A DNA stretch of 7,188 nucleotides, from assembly GCA_031293105.1 (NCBI GenBank), contig JAUMSA010000275.1, positions 1 to 7,188 of the forward strand, in the 5' to 3' direction. Within the stretch, counting starts at the first letter, position 1. Each line of letters opens with the position of its first letter. Made by a program: the position numbers and the translations under genes. The stretch comes from Butyricicoccus sp. (GTDB taxonomy: Bacteria; Bacillota; Clostridia; Oscillospirales; Butyricicoccaceae). Below the pieces are notes generated by a model, which saw only the letters and a list, made by a program, of their open reading frames with translations, did no database searches and had not been told where the DNA came from. Below, in pieces: positions 1 through 5,252 of this stretch.

Positions 1-28
1 GTGGTACCCCCAATGAATGTTTTCCGGC

Positions 29-59
29 GCTGCCGGCCTAACCGGCAGCAGGTTTTTTT
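29..59 (+). terminator. Intrinsic terminator of an unseen plus-strand gene to the left
   Basis: A perfect 8-bp stem, GCTGCCGG (29-36) with CCGGCAGC (42-49), closes a 5-base loop and is followed by GG and seven T (53-59). The T run lies on the plus-strand 3' side, so it terminates rightward transcription entering from outside the window. On the minus strand the hairpin follows the thiM stop but has no T run after it, so it would be at best a weak terminator for the thi operon. The T run overlaps the thiM stop codon, so the two units converge with almost no gap. A TGA at 14-16 could be the stop of the left-hand gene, but too little of that gene is visible to call it. Confidence 0.8.
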
Positions 60-885
60 AAAGAAGCTGGAGATGCAGACGCGTTTCCAGCTCTTTTTCG
101 TTTAACAAACTGACTGCATCGAGCAGCCGGGTGCGGAAGGAGGCGGTGCCCTCCATCGCTTCGCGCACCCGCTCGTATGCAGCCTCTCCGCAGGCGTCCA
201 TCACGGCCACGGCCGCCACGGCTGCGGCAAACGGCCGGTCGGGGTTGGCCCCACAATAGGCGCCTGTCAGCGCCGTGAGCATACAGCCCGCGCCTGTGAT
301 GCGGCTCATCATCTCGCAGCCGCCGCGCAGCACGGCGGTCTGTGTGCCGTCGGTCACCAGGTCGATTTCGCCGGTCAGCGCCACGACTGCGCCCACCCGA
401 TGGCTGAACGCGCGGACCATCTCGGCCGACGCTTCCAGATTGTCCTCGGTAACTTCGTCGAGCGCGTTGACCTCCACGCCCAGCGTGGTTTCACTGCCCA
501 GCGCCAGCGCCCGGATTTCGGACGCATTGCCCCGGATGACCGCGATGCGCAGTTCATGCAGCAGCTTGCGGCAGGTTTCGCCCCGCAGGAAGGATGCCCC
601 GGCCGCAACCGGGTCCAAAACAATCGGATGCCCGAGCGCGTTGGCCTTCTTCCCAGCCAGCAGCATGGCTTCCTGGGCGCGCAGCGCGCCCAAGTTCAGC
701 ACAAGCGCATCGCTCAAGGCGGTAATTTCCTCGACCTCGCGCGTGTCCTGCGCCATGGTCGGCGCGCCATAAGCGGCCAAAATGATGTTGGCGCAGTCGT
801 TGACCGTCACGTTGTTGGTGATGGCATGCACCATGGGACGCTTTTCGCGCGTCTGGCGTACAATGTCCTGAATGGTTTGAATCAC
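58..885 (-). CDS. thiM: Hydroxyethylthiazole kinase ThiM
   Basis: ThiM phosphorylates 4-methyl-5-(2-hydroxyethyl)thiazole with ATP in the cytoplasm, giving the thiazole phosphate that ThiE joins to the pyrimidine in thiamin salvage. The 275-residue product is close to the usual family length. Visible family motifs are HAITNNVTVNDCAN near residues 20-33 with a following GAPTM, LNLGALR (63-69), LDPVAAGAS (90-98), IRGNASEI (117-124), LTGEIDLVTDG (170-180) and TGAGC (197-201). Cys201 sits where the family has its conserved active-site cysteine. I chose a GTG start at 885 because GGAGGG lies 9 bases upstream and homology begins there; an ATG farther upstream in this frame (to 1116) lies inside thiW in another frame and reads unlike any ThiM. 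The GTG overlaps the thiW stop as GTGA, suggesting translational coupling. It is the last gene of the riboswitch-controlled operon. Confidence 0.95.
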   Translation of the reverse strand: MIQTIQDIVRQTREKRPMVHAITNNVTVNDCANIILAAYGAPTMAQDTREVEEITALSDALVLNLGALRAQEAMLLAGKKANALGHPIVLDPVAAGASFLRGETCRKLLHELRIAVIRGNASEIRALALGSETTLGVEVNALDEVTEDNLEASAEMVRAFSHRVGAVVALTGEIDLVTDGTQTAVLRGGCEMMSRITGAGCMLTALTGAYCGANPDRPFAAAVAAVAVMDACGEAAYERVREAMEGTASFRTRLLDAVSLLNEKELETRLHLQLL

Positions 886-1391
886 CGTAGCGAGCCCTCC
901 AACTGTCCAAAGACCGGCGTGCGCTTGAGGGCGCTCAGCACGATGACCGAAATCAGCGCGCCCACGGCGGTCGATACCAGGAAGGACGGCACAAAGGTGA
1001 ACAGCACCGCTTCCTTGTTGTTCATCAACCAAGCAGCGAGCGGATAGGACGCCATGCCGCCTAGGATACCGGTGCCGAACACCTCGCCGACATAGGCGGC
1101 TGGGAGCTTGCGACAAACCTTATAGGCCAGTCCGCACAGCAGCGCGCCGATCATCGACCCCGGAAAGGCCAGCAGTGTACCCATGCCGAGCAGGTTGCGG
1201 ATGAGCGAAGCCGCGAACGCCATCGCGACCGCGTAGCCGGGTCCAAGCAGCACCCCGGCCACAACGTTAACCATATGCTGCACAGGCGAACACTTGGCAC
1301 CCGGTACCGGGATGGCGACCAGGCTGCCGATGACCGCCACTGCCACCAGAACGCCCGCAAGCGTCAGTTTACGTGTGGATGTATGTTTCAT
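882..1391 (-). CDS. thiW: ThiW, thiazole-specific ECF transporter S component
   Basis: ThiW is the membrane substrate-binding (S) subunit of an energy-coupling-factor transporter, and is assigned to uptake of the thiazole precursor of thiamin. The 169-residue protein is very hydrophobic. It has a basic N-terminus (MKHTSTRK), then membrane-spanning stretches at roughly 9-28, 42-65, 70-90, 104-122 and 128-153. The segment GAKCSPVQHMVNVVAG (31-46), followed by GPGYAVAMAFAASLIRN and LAFPGSMIGALLCGLAY, is typical of ThiW. Its ATG is 1 base after the thiD stop, with GGAGG 6 bases upstream, and its stop overlaps the thiM start. No EcfA or EcfT genes are present, so it presumably uses a shared module encoded elsewhere, as group II S components do. 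Its position next to ThiM, which phosphorylates the imported thiazole, supports the substrate assignment. Confidence 0.9.
   Translation of the reverse strand: MKHTSTRKLTLAGVLVAVAVIGSLVAIPVPGAKCSPVQHMVNVVAGVLLGPGYAVAMAFAASLIRNLLGMGTLLAFPGSMIGALLCGLAYKVCRKLPAAYVGEVFGTGILGGMASYPLAAWLMNNKEAVLFTFVPSFLVSTAVGALISVIVLSALKRTPVFGQLEGSLR
895..900 (-). promoter_or_regulatory. Ribosome binding site that fixes the thiM GTG start
   Basis: The minus strand reads GGAGGG, then 9 bases, then GTG at 885-883. The site lies within the last codons of thiW, and the thiW TGA overlaps the GTG. This arrangement favours re-initiation by ribosomes finishing thiW and supports GTG over longer starts. Confidence 0.75.
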
Positions 1392-1392
1392 C

Positions 1393-2187
1393 TCACGCCT
1401 CCGGGAAAATCCGGCAGAAGTGGTTCAGTGGGCCGCAGCCGTTGCCGATGGCCAGCGAATGAATGATGGCATCGGTGACGTAATCCTTGGCGCGGCGCAC
1501 TGCTTCCGGGATATCGTAACCGAGCGCCAGGTTAGACGCAATTGCACTTGACAGCGTGCAGCCGGTGCCGTGGGTGTTCTTCGTGTTGATACGCTGGGTT
1601 TCAAATCGGTGGAACTGCTCGCCGTCGTACAATACGTCGAGCGCATTGCCGATTGCGTGGCCGCCTTTGACCAGCACGCCGCGCACGCCCATGGCATAGA
1701 TCTTCTTGGCCGCTTCTTCCATATCGGCCGGGTTTTCGATCTTCATTCCCGTGATGCACTCGGCTTCCGGGATGTTCGGGGTGAGCACATCGGCATGCGG
1801 CAGGATGTATTCAATCAGCGCGCCGACCGCATCCGGGTTCATCAGCGGGCAGCCGTTTTTGGCGTACATAACCGGGTCGATGACCACATGCTGGGGCTTA
1901 TACTGGTCGAGCTTGCGCGCGACCGCCTGCATGCACGCCGGGGTGGACAGCATGCCAATCTTGACCGCATCGGGCACGATGTCCTCGAACACGGCGTCGA
2001 TCTGCTTTTCGATCATTTCCGGGGTGATGTCCTGGATGTCGATGACGCGCGCCGTGTTTTCCGCAACCACGGACACAATCACGCTCATGCCGAACACCCC
2101 GTGCGCCGACATGGTCTTGAGGTCGGCCTGGATACCGGCGCCGCCCGAGCAGTCCGAACCGGCGATGGTGAGTACTTTCTTTATCAT
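1393..2187 (-). CDS. thiD: Hydroxymethylpyrimidine/phosphomethylpyrimidine kinase ThiD
   Basis: ThiD phosphorylates hydroxymethylpyrimidine and then its monophosphate, supplying HMP diphosphate for thiamin phosphate synthesis. The 264 residues match the usual length of the ribokinase-like family. Diagnostic stretches are the N-terminal IAGSDCSGGAGIQADLK (8-24), the substrate-site region VVAENT (40-45), VVIDPVMYAKNG in the middle, LTPNIPEAECITG, VLVKGGH, and THGTGCTLSSAIA near the C-terminus, where Cys210 sits in the anion-hole motif. The ATG at 2187 has AGGAGG about 6 bases upstream. It is the first gene after the TPP riboswitch and its terminator, and is followed by thiW after 1 base. The leader should lower expression when cellular TPP is high. 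No frameshift or missing motif was seen. Confidence 0.96.
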   Translation of the reverse strand: MIKKVLTIAGSDCSGGAGIQADLKTMSAHGVFGMSVIVSVVAENTARVIDIQDITPEMIEKQIDAVFEDIVPDAVKIGMLSTPACMQAVARKLDQYKPQHVVIDPVMYAKNGCPLMNPDAVGALIEYILPHADVLTPNIPEAECITGMKIENPADMEEAAKKIYAMGVRGVLVKGGHAIGNALDVLYDGEQFHRFETQRINTKNTHGTGCTLSSAIASNLALGYDIPEAVRRAKDYVTDAIIHSLAIGNGCGPLNHFCRIFPEA

Positions 2188-2210
2188 GATATTCCTCCTT
2201 TTGTAACATG

Positions 2211-2242
2211 AAAAAAGGGAACACCCCGTCTGGGATGTTCCC
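2211..2242 (-). terminator. Intrinsic terminator of the thi riboswitch expression platform
   Basis: On the minus strand, an 11-bp stem containing one T-G wobble joins GGGAACATCCC to GGGGTGTTCCC across a 4-base AGAC loop, directly followed by six T (2216-2211). It lies between the TPP aptamer and thiD, only about 24 bases before the thiD start. That placement is typical for premature termination when TPP is bound. The 5' strand of the stem is preceded by CA, so CAGGGAA is repeated here and in the P1 region of the aptamer. Confidence 0.92.
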
Positions 2243-2259
2243 TGGTATTTCGTCTGATC

Positions 2260-2286
2260 TCGCGCTCTTATTGGAGATATGCGCGA
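2260..2286 (-). other. Hairpin between TPP aptamer and terminator
   Basis: TCGCGC and GCGCGA pair (6 bp). Three more pairs, TCT with AGA, follow after a 3-base bulge, closing a CCAATA loop. The hairpin sits between the aptamer and the terminator in the thi leader. It may simply bring the competing strands of the expression platform together; this role is inferred from position only. Confidence 0.5.
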
Positions 2287-2298
2287 AAAAACGGCTTT

Positions 2299-2390
2299 CC
2301 CTGCGTCCCTACGTTGGCATTATCCAAATCAGGTAAGGTCGAGGGTGTACCCCTCCTCTCAGCCTCCCTTTGGAAGCTCCCTTGCATGGG
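2299..2390 (-). ncRNA. TPP riboswitch aptamer (THI element)
   Basis: The minus strand contains the conserved TPP core in the right order: GGCTGAGAGG, then ACCTGATTTGGATAATGCC, then AACGTAGGGA. P3 can be drawn as GCTTCC with GGAGGC around AAAG, which is very short. An optional P3a hairpin GAGGGGTACACCCTC lies at 2355-2341. P2 can be drawn as AAGG with CCTT, and P5 as TTGG with CCAA around ATAATG. P1 can be drawn as CCC-A-TGC (2390-2384) with GCAGGG (2304-2299), but the predicted start site may fall inside the 5' arm, so P1 is the least certain part. It precedes thiD and is followed by an intrinsic terminator, so TPP binding should switch the salvage operon off. Confidence 0.95.
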
Positions 2391-2392
2391 TA

Positions 2393-2421
2393 ATCGTATC
2401 ATCCCTTTTTCCATTTGTCAA
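2393..2421 (-). promoter_or_regulatory. Promoter of the thiD-thiW-thiM operon
   Basis: A consensus -35 TTGACA (2421-2416) and a -10 TACGAT (2398-2393, 4 of 6 consensus matches) are separated by exactly 17 bases on the minus strand. The start would fall near 2387-2385, right at the 5' edge of the TPP aptamer, giving almost no extra leader. The location and spacing both fit a sigma-A-type promoter for the riboswitch transcript. Confidence 0.8.
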
Positions 2422-2514
2422 GGCAGCATGGCGAAAAAGGCCGCTTTCTGCACAACATCCGTCCTTCGGCAAAGAAAATCGGAGATGCCGCGCGGCCGCC
2501 CCTTATGGTTTGTC

Positions 2515-2543
2515 TTGCATTTTCCGGGCAAAGGTTTTACCAT
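2515..2543 (+). promoter_or_regulatory. Candidate promoter of the cupin-Nudix unit
   Basis: TTGCAT (2515-2520) and TACCAT (2538-2543) are 17 bases apart, upstream of the cupin ribosome binding site. The -35 is a poor match (3 of 6) and the -10 is moderate (4 of 6). The start would be near 2550. An inverted repeat, AAGGTT (2531-2536) and AACCTT (2544-2549), brackets the -10 and could be a repressor site. No regulator is encoded next to it. Confidence 0.4.
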
Positions 2544-2574
2544 AACCTTAAGAGCTTATAAGGAGGCATGCACC

Positions 2575-2922
2575 ATGATCCGCAGAAAAGACCAAATGAA
2601 AACCTATGAACGCCCGGAGATGAAGGGCGGAACGGGCAAGGCTGTCCTGACCGACCTCATTGACGCATCCGAAATGATGGACAAGGGCCGTCTGTTCAGC
2701 ATCACCACCCTAGAGCCGGGCTGCTCGATCGGCGAACACCAGCATGTGGGCGAAGCCGAGATCTTCTACATTTTAGAGGGTGAAGCCGTGGCTGTGGACA
2801 ACGGCGAGGAAGTCCGTCTGCACCCGGGCGACCTGCTGTACACCGGCGACGGCGACAGCCACAGCATCCGCAACGAAGGTGACGCAACCCTGCGTTTTGT
2901 GGCGCTCATCCTGTTCAAATGA
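2575..2922 (+). CDS. Small single-domain cupin protein
   Basis: This is a 115-residue stand-alone cupin; the specific function is unknown. Cupin motif 1 is complete: Gly49, then His55-x-His57, Glu62 and Gly69 with canonical spacing. Motif 2 is recognisable as Gly85, Gly93, His96 and Asn100, with Gly91 replacing the usual proline. The inferred metal ligands are His55, His57, Glu62 and His96, on a small beta-barrel. There is no signal peptide or membrane segment, so it should be cytoplasmic. The ATG at 2575 is preceded by AAGGAGG with about 8 bases spacing; an in-frame ATG at 2596 lacks such a site, and the open frame upstream of 2575 runs antisense through the thi promoter and riboswitch, so it is not coding. 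The stop overlaps the start of the Nudix gene as ATGA, which suggests the two proteins are made together. Such proteins include sugar-binding, isomerase-like and regulatory types; none can be chosen here. Confidence 0.88.
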   Translation: MIRRKDQMKTYERPEMKGGTGKAVLTDLIDASEMMDKGRLFSITTLEPGCSIGEHQHVGEAEIFYILEGEAVAVDNGEEVRLHPGDLLYTGDGDSHSIRNEGDATLRFVALILFK

Positions 2923-3389
2923 TCAACACCACGCTGTGCTACCTCGAACGGGACGGCAAGTACCTGATGCTGCACCGTGTGAAAAAGGCTAATGACCCCA
3001 GCCACGACAAATGGATTGGGGTAGGCGGGAAATTTGAGGACGGCGAAAGCCCGGAGGAATGTGCCCTGCGCGAAACGCGCGAGGAAACCGGCCTGACGCT
3101 GACCTCGTACCGCTATCGCGGGCTGGTGACCTTTGTGTCCGACCGCTGGGAAACCGAGTATATGCACCTGTTCACCGCCGACGCTTGGGAGGGCGAACTG
3201 ACCGCCTGCGACGAGGGCGAACTGGTGTGGGTGGACAAGTCACAACTGCCTTCCCTGCCGATTTGGGAGGGGGACAAGCTGTTCTTCCGCCTGCTCGATG
3301 CGGACATCCCCTTTTTTTCGCTCAAGCTGACCTATGCTGGCGAAACACTCACCAGCGCCATCCTCAACGGCAAGCCGCTTGCGCGGTGA
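2919..3389 (+). CDS. Nudix hydrolase, MutT/8-oxo-dGTP diphosphatase-like
   Basis: The 156-residue protein has a full Nudix box at residues 37-59: Gly37, Glu43, Arg51-Glu52, Glu55-Glu56 and Gly58 in the G-x5-E-x7-RE-U-x-EE-x-G-U pattern, with Thr53 at the first U position. The glutamates bind the divalent metal used to hydrolyse nucleoside diphosphate-linked substrates. The lead-in LMLHRVKKANDPSHDKWIGV resembles MutT-type 8-oxo-dGTP diphosphatases that cleanse the nucleotide pool, but substrate cannot be fixed from the motif, and other nucleotide or sugar-nucleotide substrates remain possible. A C-terminal tail follows the Nudix fold at about 125-156. The ATG overlaps the cupin stop (ATGA), so translation is probably coupled. 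No separate promoter is evident. An intrinsic terminator starts 9 bases after its stop, making it the last gene of the pair. Confidence 0.9.
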   Translation: MINTTLCYLERDGKYLMLHRVKKANDPSHDKWIGVGGKFEDGESPEECALRETREETGLTLTSYRYRGLVTFVSDRWETEYMHLFTADAWEGELTACDEGELVWVDKSQLPSLPIWEGDKLFFRLLDADIPFFSLKLTYAGETLTSAILNGKPLAR

Positions 3390-3397
3390 CCATCCAT

Positions 3398-3426
3398 GGA
3401 CCGGGGTTTCCCGGTCCTTCTTTTTT
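3398..3426 (+). terminator. Intrinsic terminator of the cupin-Nudix unit
   Basis: A perfect 8-bp GC-rich stem, GGACCGGG (3398-3405) with CCCGGTCC (3410-3417) around a GTTT loop, is followed by TTC and six T (3421-3426). It begins 9 bases after the Nudix stop codon and points rightward. Confidence 0.93.
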
Positions 3427-3435
3427 AGCTTGCGG

Positions 3436-3487
3436 CCGGGTAGCATTGGGTAAAATCCCCAATTTCCCGGTTTGTTTTCCTTTTTTT
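3436..3487 (+). terminator. Probable second, tandem terminator
   Basis: CCGGG (3436-3440) pairs with CCCGG (3466-3470). Inside it, ATTGGG (3445-3450) pairs with CCCAAT (3458-3463), separated by an asymmetric TAGC/TT internal loop. A T-rich tail with only a G and two C follows (3471-3487). It could catch read-through from the preceding terminator and insulate the heat-shock promoter. The broken stem makes it less certain than the first. Confidence 0.5.
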
Positions 3488-3541
3488 ACACTTCGTACAT
3501 AAATTTCCCGCAATGGTTCACAAAATATTCACATCCGCCCC

Positions 3542-3570
3542 TTGACTTCTGCGCCCCATGGTGGTAAATT
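3542..3570 (+). promoter_or_regulatory. Sigma-A-type promoter of hrcA-grpE-dnaK
   Basis: TTGACT (3542-3547) and TAAATT (3565-3570) are separated by 17 bases. The start would fall near 3577, inside the first arm of CIRCE, so HrcA bound there would block initiation. This is the usual housekeeping promoter plus CIRCE design of Gram-positive class I heat-shock operons. The stretch 3488-3541 upstream holds no gene; it contains two TTCACA copies at 3517 and 3528. Confidence 0.8.
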
Positions 3571-3574
3571 ATGC

Positions 3575-3601
3575 TTAGCACTCAGGTAGTGCGAGTGCTA
3601 A
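3575..3601 (+). promoter_or_regulatory. CIRCE operator, binding site for HrcA
   Basis: TTAGCACTC (3575-3583) and GAGTGCTAA (3593-3601) form a perfect 9-base inverted repeat with a 9-base spacer. Both arms match the CIRCE consensus exactly. It lies between the promoter -10 and the hrcA ribosome binding site (AAAGGAG, 3605-3611), so it is also in the untranslated leader. HrcA, encoded immediately downstream, should bind it and repress the whole operon until heat or misfolded protein draws the GroE chaperonin away. Confidence 0.98.
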
Positions 3602-3620
3602 ACGAAAGGAGTCCTCCATC

Positions 3621-4646
3621 ATGGAGCTTTCTGAGCGGAAAAAGCAAATCCTGAAAGCCATCATTGGCGACTATATCCGCACGGCCGAACCGGTCGGCTC
3701 CAAAACCTTGGCCGCACGGCCCGAACTAAAATTCTCCTCGGCCACCATCCGTAATGAGATGAGCGAACTGGAGGAAATGGGCTATCTGGAAAAACCACAC
3801 ACATCGGCCGGACGTGTCCCCTCCCCTGCCGGCTATCGGCTTTATGTCGATGAGCTGATGGGCGAAATCCCGGAAGGCGATGAACCGGCTGTCGAACAGA
3901 TGCGCGGCAAAGTGCGTGAACTCGACCGCCTGATTCAGGAGGCCGGACGCCTGGTGTCCACGCTGACCAACTATGCGTCGGTCGCGGTCACCCCGTATAT
4001 GAACCATACGGTGCTCAAGCAGTTTGAGATCGTATCCGTAGACCGCACGACGTTTGTCATCGTGGTGGTCACCGATGCCGGGGTGGTCAAAAACAAGCTG
4101 GTTCACACGGCCGCTGACGTTTCCAAGGACGAAGCCGAACTCCTGACGTATGTACTCAACCAGACACTCACCGGCCTGCCGCTGAGCCAGATCACGGCCG
4201 AGCGGTTCGATGTGGTACGCCGCGCCGCCGGGCTGACCGCCCTGCTCGCGCCGGTCGCCGAATATCTGGCCGAACTGATCGAAGAACTGGGCAGCCAAAA
4301 GGTCTTTCTGGAAGGCGCAAACAAACTGCTGCACTTCCCCGAATACCGTGACACCCAAAAGGCGCAGGCGCTGCTCGACTACATCACCGATGACAAGCAT
4401 CTGCTGCCGGTCAAGCCCAACATCGACGGGGTGCAGTTCTTCATTGGCCCGGAAAACGGCCCGAATCCCCTGTCGGATGCGTCGATGATCTACGCCAAGT
4501 ACGACATCGGCAGCCTGGGACAGGGCGTGATTGGCATTGTCGGCCCGACGCGCATGGATTACAAACATCTATCCGCCCGGCTGAGCCATTTTGCCAAGGG
4601 GCTGAACAAACTGATCGCAGATACGTTTTTGGACGAAAACAAATAG
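3621..4646 (+). CDS. hrcA: Heat-inducible transcription repressor HrcA
   Basis: HrcA is the dimeric repressor of class I heat-shock genes and binds CIRCE; GroEL keeps it active. The 341-residue length is typical. Residues 1-79 form the winged-helix DNA-binding region, with signature stretches LSERKKQILKAIIGDYI, EPVGSKTLA, SSATIRNEMSELEEMGYLEKPHTSAGRVPS and GYRLYVDELM. A helical dimerisation region at roughly 85-120 is followed by the GAF-like core, including FVIVVVTDAGVVKNKLV (145-161) and, in the C-terminal half, IGPEN and GIVGPTRMDY. The ATG at 3621 has AAAGGAG 9 bases upstream, and the CIRCE element sits just before it, so the repressor controls its own synthesis. grpE starts 13 bases after its stop. 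No truncation is visible. Confidence 0.97.
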   Translation: MELSERKKQILKAIIGDYIRTAEPVGSKTLAARPELKFSSATIRNEMSELEEMGYLEKPHTSAGRVPSPAGYRLYVDELMGEIPEGDEPAVEQMRGKVRELDRLIQEAGRLVSTLTNYASVAVTPYMNHTVLKQFEIVSVDRTTFVIVVVTDAGVVKNKLVHTAADVSKDEAELLTYVLNQTLTGLPLSQITAERFDVVRRAAGLTALLAPVAEYLAELIEELGSQKVFLEGANKLLHFPEYRDTQKAQALLDYITDDKHLLPVKPNIDGVQFFIGPENGPNPLSDASMIYAKYDIGSLGQGVIGIVGPTRMDYKHLSARLSHFAKGLNKLIADTFLDENK

Positions 4647-4650
4647 AAGG
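4645..4650 (+). promoter_or_regulatory. Ribosome binding site that decides the grpE start
   Basis: AGAAGG overlaps the last two bases of the hrcA stop codon. It is 9 bases from the ATG at 4660 but directly abuts the in-frame ATG at 4651, which is too close to use. This supports the shorter GrpE. The overlap with the hrcA stop suggests coupled translation. Confidence 0.65.
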
Positions 4651-4659
4651 ATGATACGA

Positions 4660-5214
4660 ATGGAAAAGAAGAATCCGGCCGAACAGGCCGAAGCCATGCA
4701 GCCGGAAACGGATGCCGAAGTAACGGCACCCGAAGAAGCGGCCCCTGAGGCCGAGCCGGAAGCCGCTGCGGACGGCGCGCTTGCCGATCTGCAAGCCAAG
4801 CTGGATGCGCTGAATGACAAGCACCTGCGCATGGCTGCCGAGTATGACAACTTCCGTAAACGCTCCCAGCGCGAACGGGAAGCCGCACATGCCGAAGCGG
4901 TCGCCTACGCGGTCAAGGCTCTGCTGCCGACCTACGACAATTTGGAGCGCGCCCTCAAGGCCGAAACAACCGACACCGAATATAAAAAGGGCGTGGAAAT
5001 GACCATGACCCAGTTGGTGGACAGCCTGAAGGCCATCGGCGTGGAAAAGATCGCTGCCGAACCGGGTACGGCCTTTGACCCCAACCTGCACAATGCGGTT
5101 ATGCATGTGGAAAACGAAGACCTGGGCGAAAACGTCATTGCCGACGTGTTCCAGCAGGGCTTCCAGATCGGTGACAAGGTCATCCGGCATGCGATGGTAC
5201 AGGTAGCAAACTAA
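4660..5214 (+). CDS. grpE: Nucleotide exchange factor GrpE
   Basis: GrpE is the DnaK cochaperone that releases ADP so that substrate can leave, working as a cytoplasmic dimer. The 184-residue product starts with an acidic, Ala/Glu/Pro-rich disordered tail (about 1-38). A long helix from about 40 to 85 follows, with the family stretch LRMAAEYDNFRKRSQRE (56-72). The helix-bundle region (86-135) contains LLPTYDNLERAL. The C-terminal beta domain carries FDPNLHNAVM (139-148), followed by VFQQGFQIGDKVIRHAMVQV (163-182). These are the GrpE hallmarks. An in-frame ATG 9 bases upstream at 4651 would add Met-Ile-Arg, but it abuts the ribosome binding site, so 4660 is preferred. It lies between hrcA and dnaK in the usual order, 13 bases after hrcA and 38 bases before dnaK. 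Confidence 0.96.
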   Translation: MEKKNPAEQAEAMQPETDAEVTAPEEAAPEAEPEAAADGALADLQAKLDALNDKHLRMAAEYDNFRKRSQREREAAHAEAVAYAVKALLPTYDNLERALKAETTDTEYKKGVEMTMTQLVDSLKAIGVEKIAAEPGTAFDPNLHNAVMHVENEDLGENVIADVFQQGFQIGDKVIRHAMVQVAN

Positions 5215-5252
5215 GGAAACAAAAGCATATTCTATAAAGGAGAGCATTTATC

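Noticed and set aside
400..1047. Plus-strand open frame opposite thiM and thiW
   Set aside because: It is antisense to two clearly identified genes and has no motifs; the length is explained by GC-rich codon bias.
886..1116. N-terminal extension of ThiM to an ATG at 1116
   Set aside because: This part overlaps thiW in a different frame and has arginine-rich shadow composition. ThiM homology begins right after the GTG at 885, which has its own ribosome binding site.
2546..2563. Small hairpin CCTTA/TAAGG that could hide the cupin ribosome binding site
   Set aside because: It has only 5 bp with an 8-base loop and is AT-rich, too weak to claim as a regulatory structure.
2314..2574. Long in-frame 5' extension of the cupin gene (ATG at 2314)
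   Set aside because: It runs antisense through the TPP aptamer and the thi promoter, has no ribosome binding site, and the extra 87 residues do not look like a domain. The ATG at 2575 has a strong AGGAGG site and the protein from there is a complete cupin.
3726..4568. 280-codon minus-strand open frame opposite hrcA
   Set aside because: It is a shadow of hrcA with no family resemblance and no ribosome binding site that I could justify.
4651..4659. GrpE start at the ATG at 4651
   Set aside because: The AAGG ribosome binding site touches this ATG with no spacing. The in-frame ATG at 4660 has 9-base spacing, so it is preferred; the difference is three residues.
5215..5252. Possible internal promoter between grpE and dnaK (TATTCT or TATAAA-like bases)
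   Set aside because: No -35 box lies at a suitable distance, and the AT-rich bases are just the leader of the dnaK ribosome binding site.
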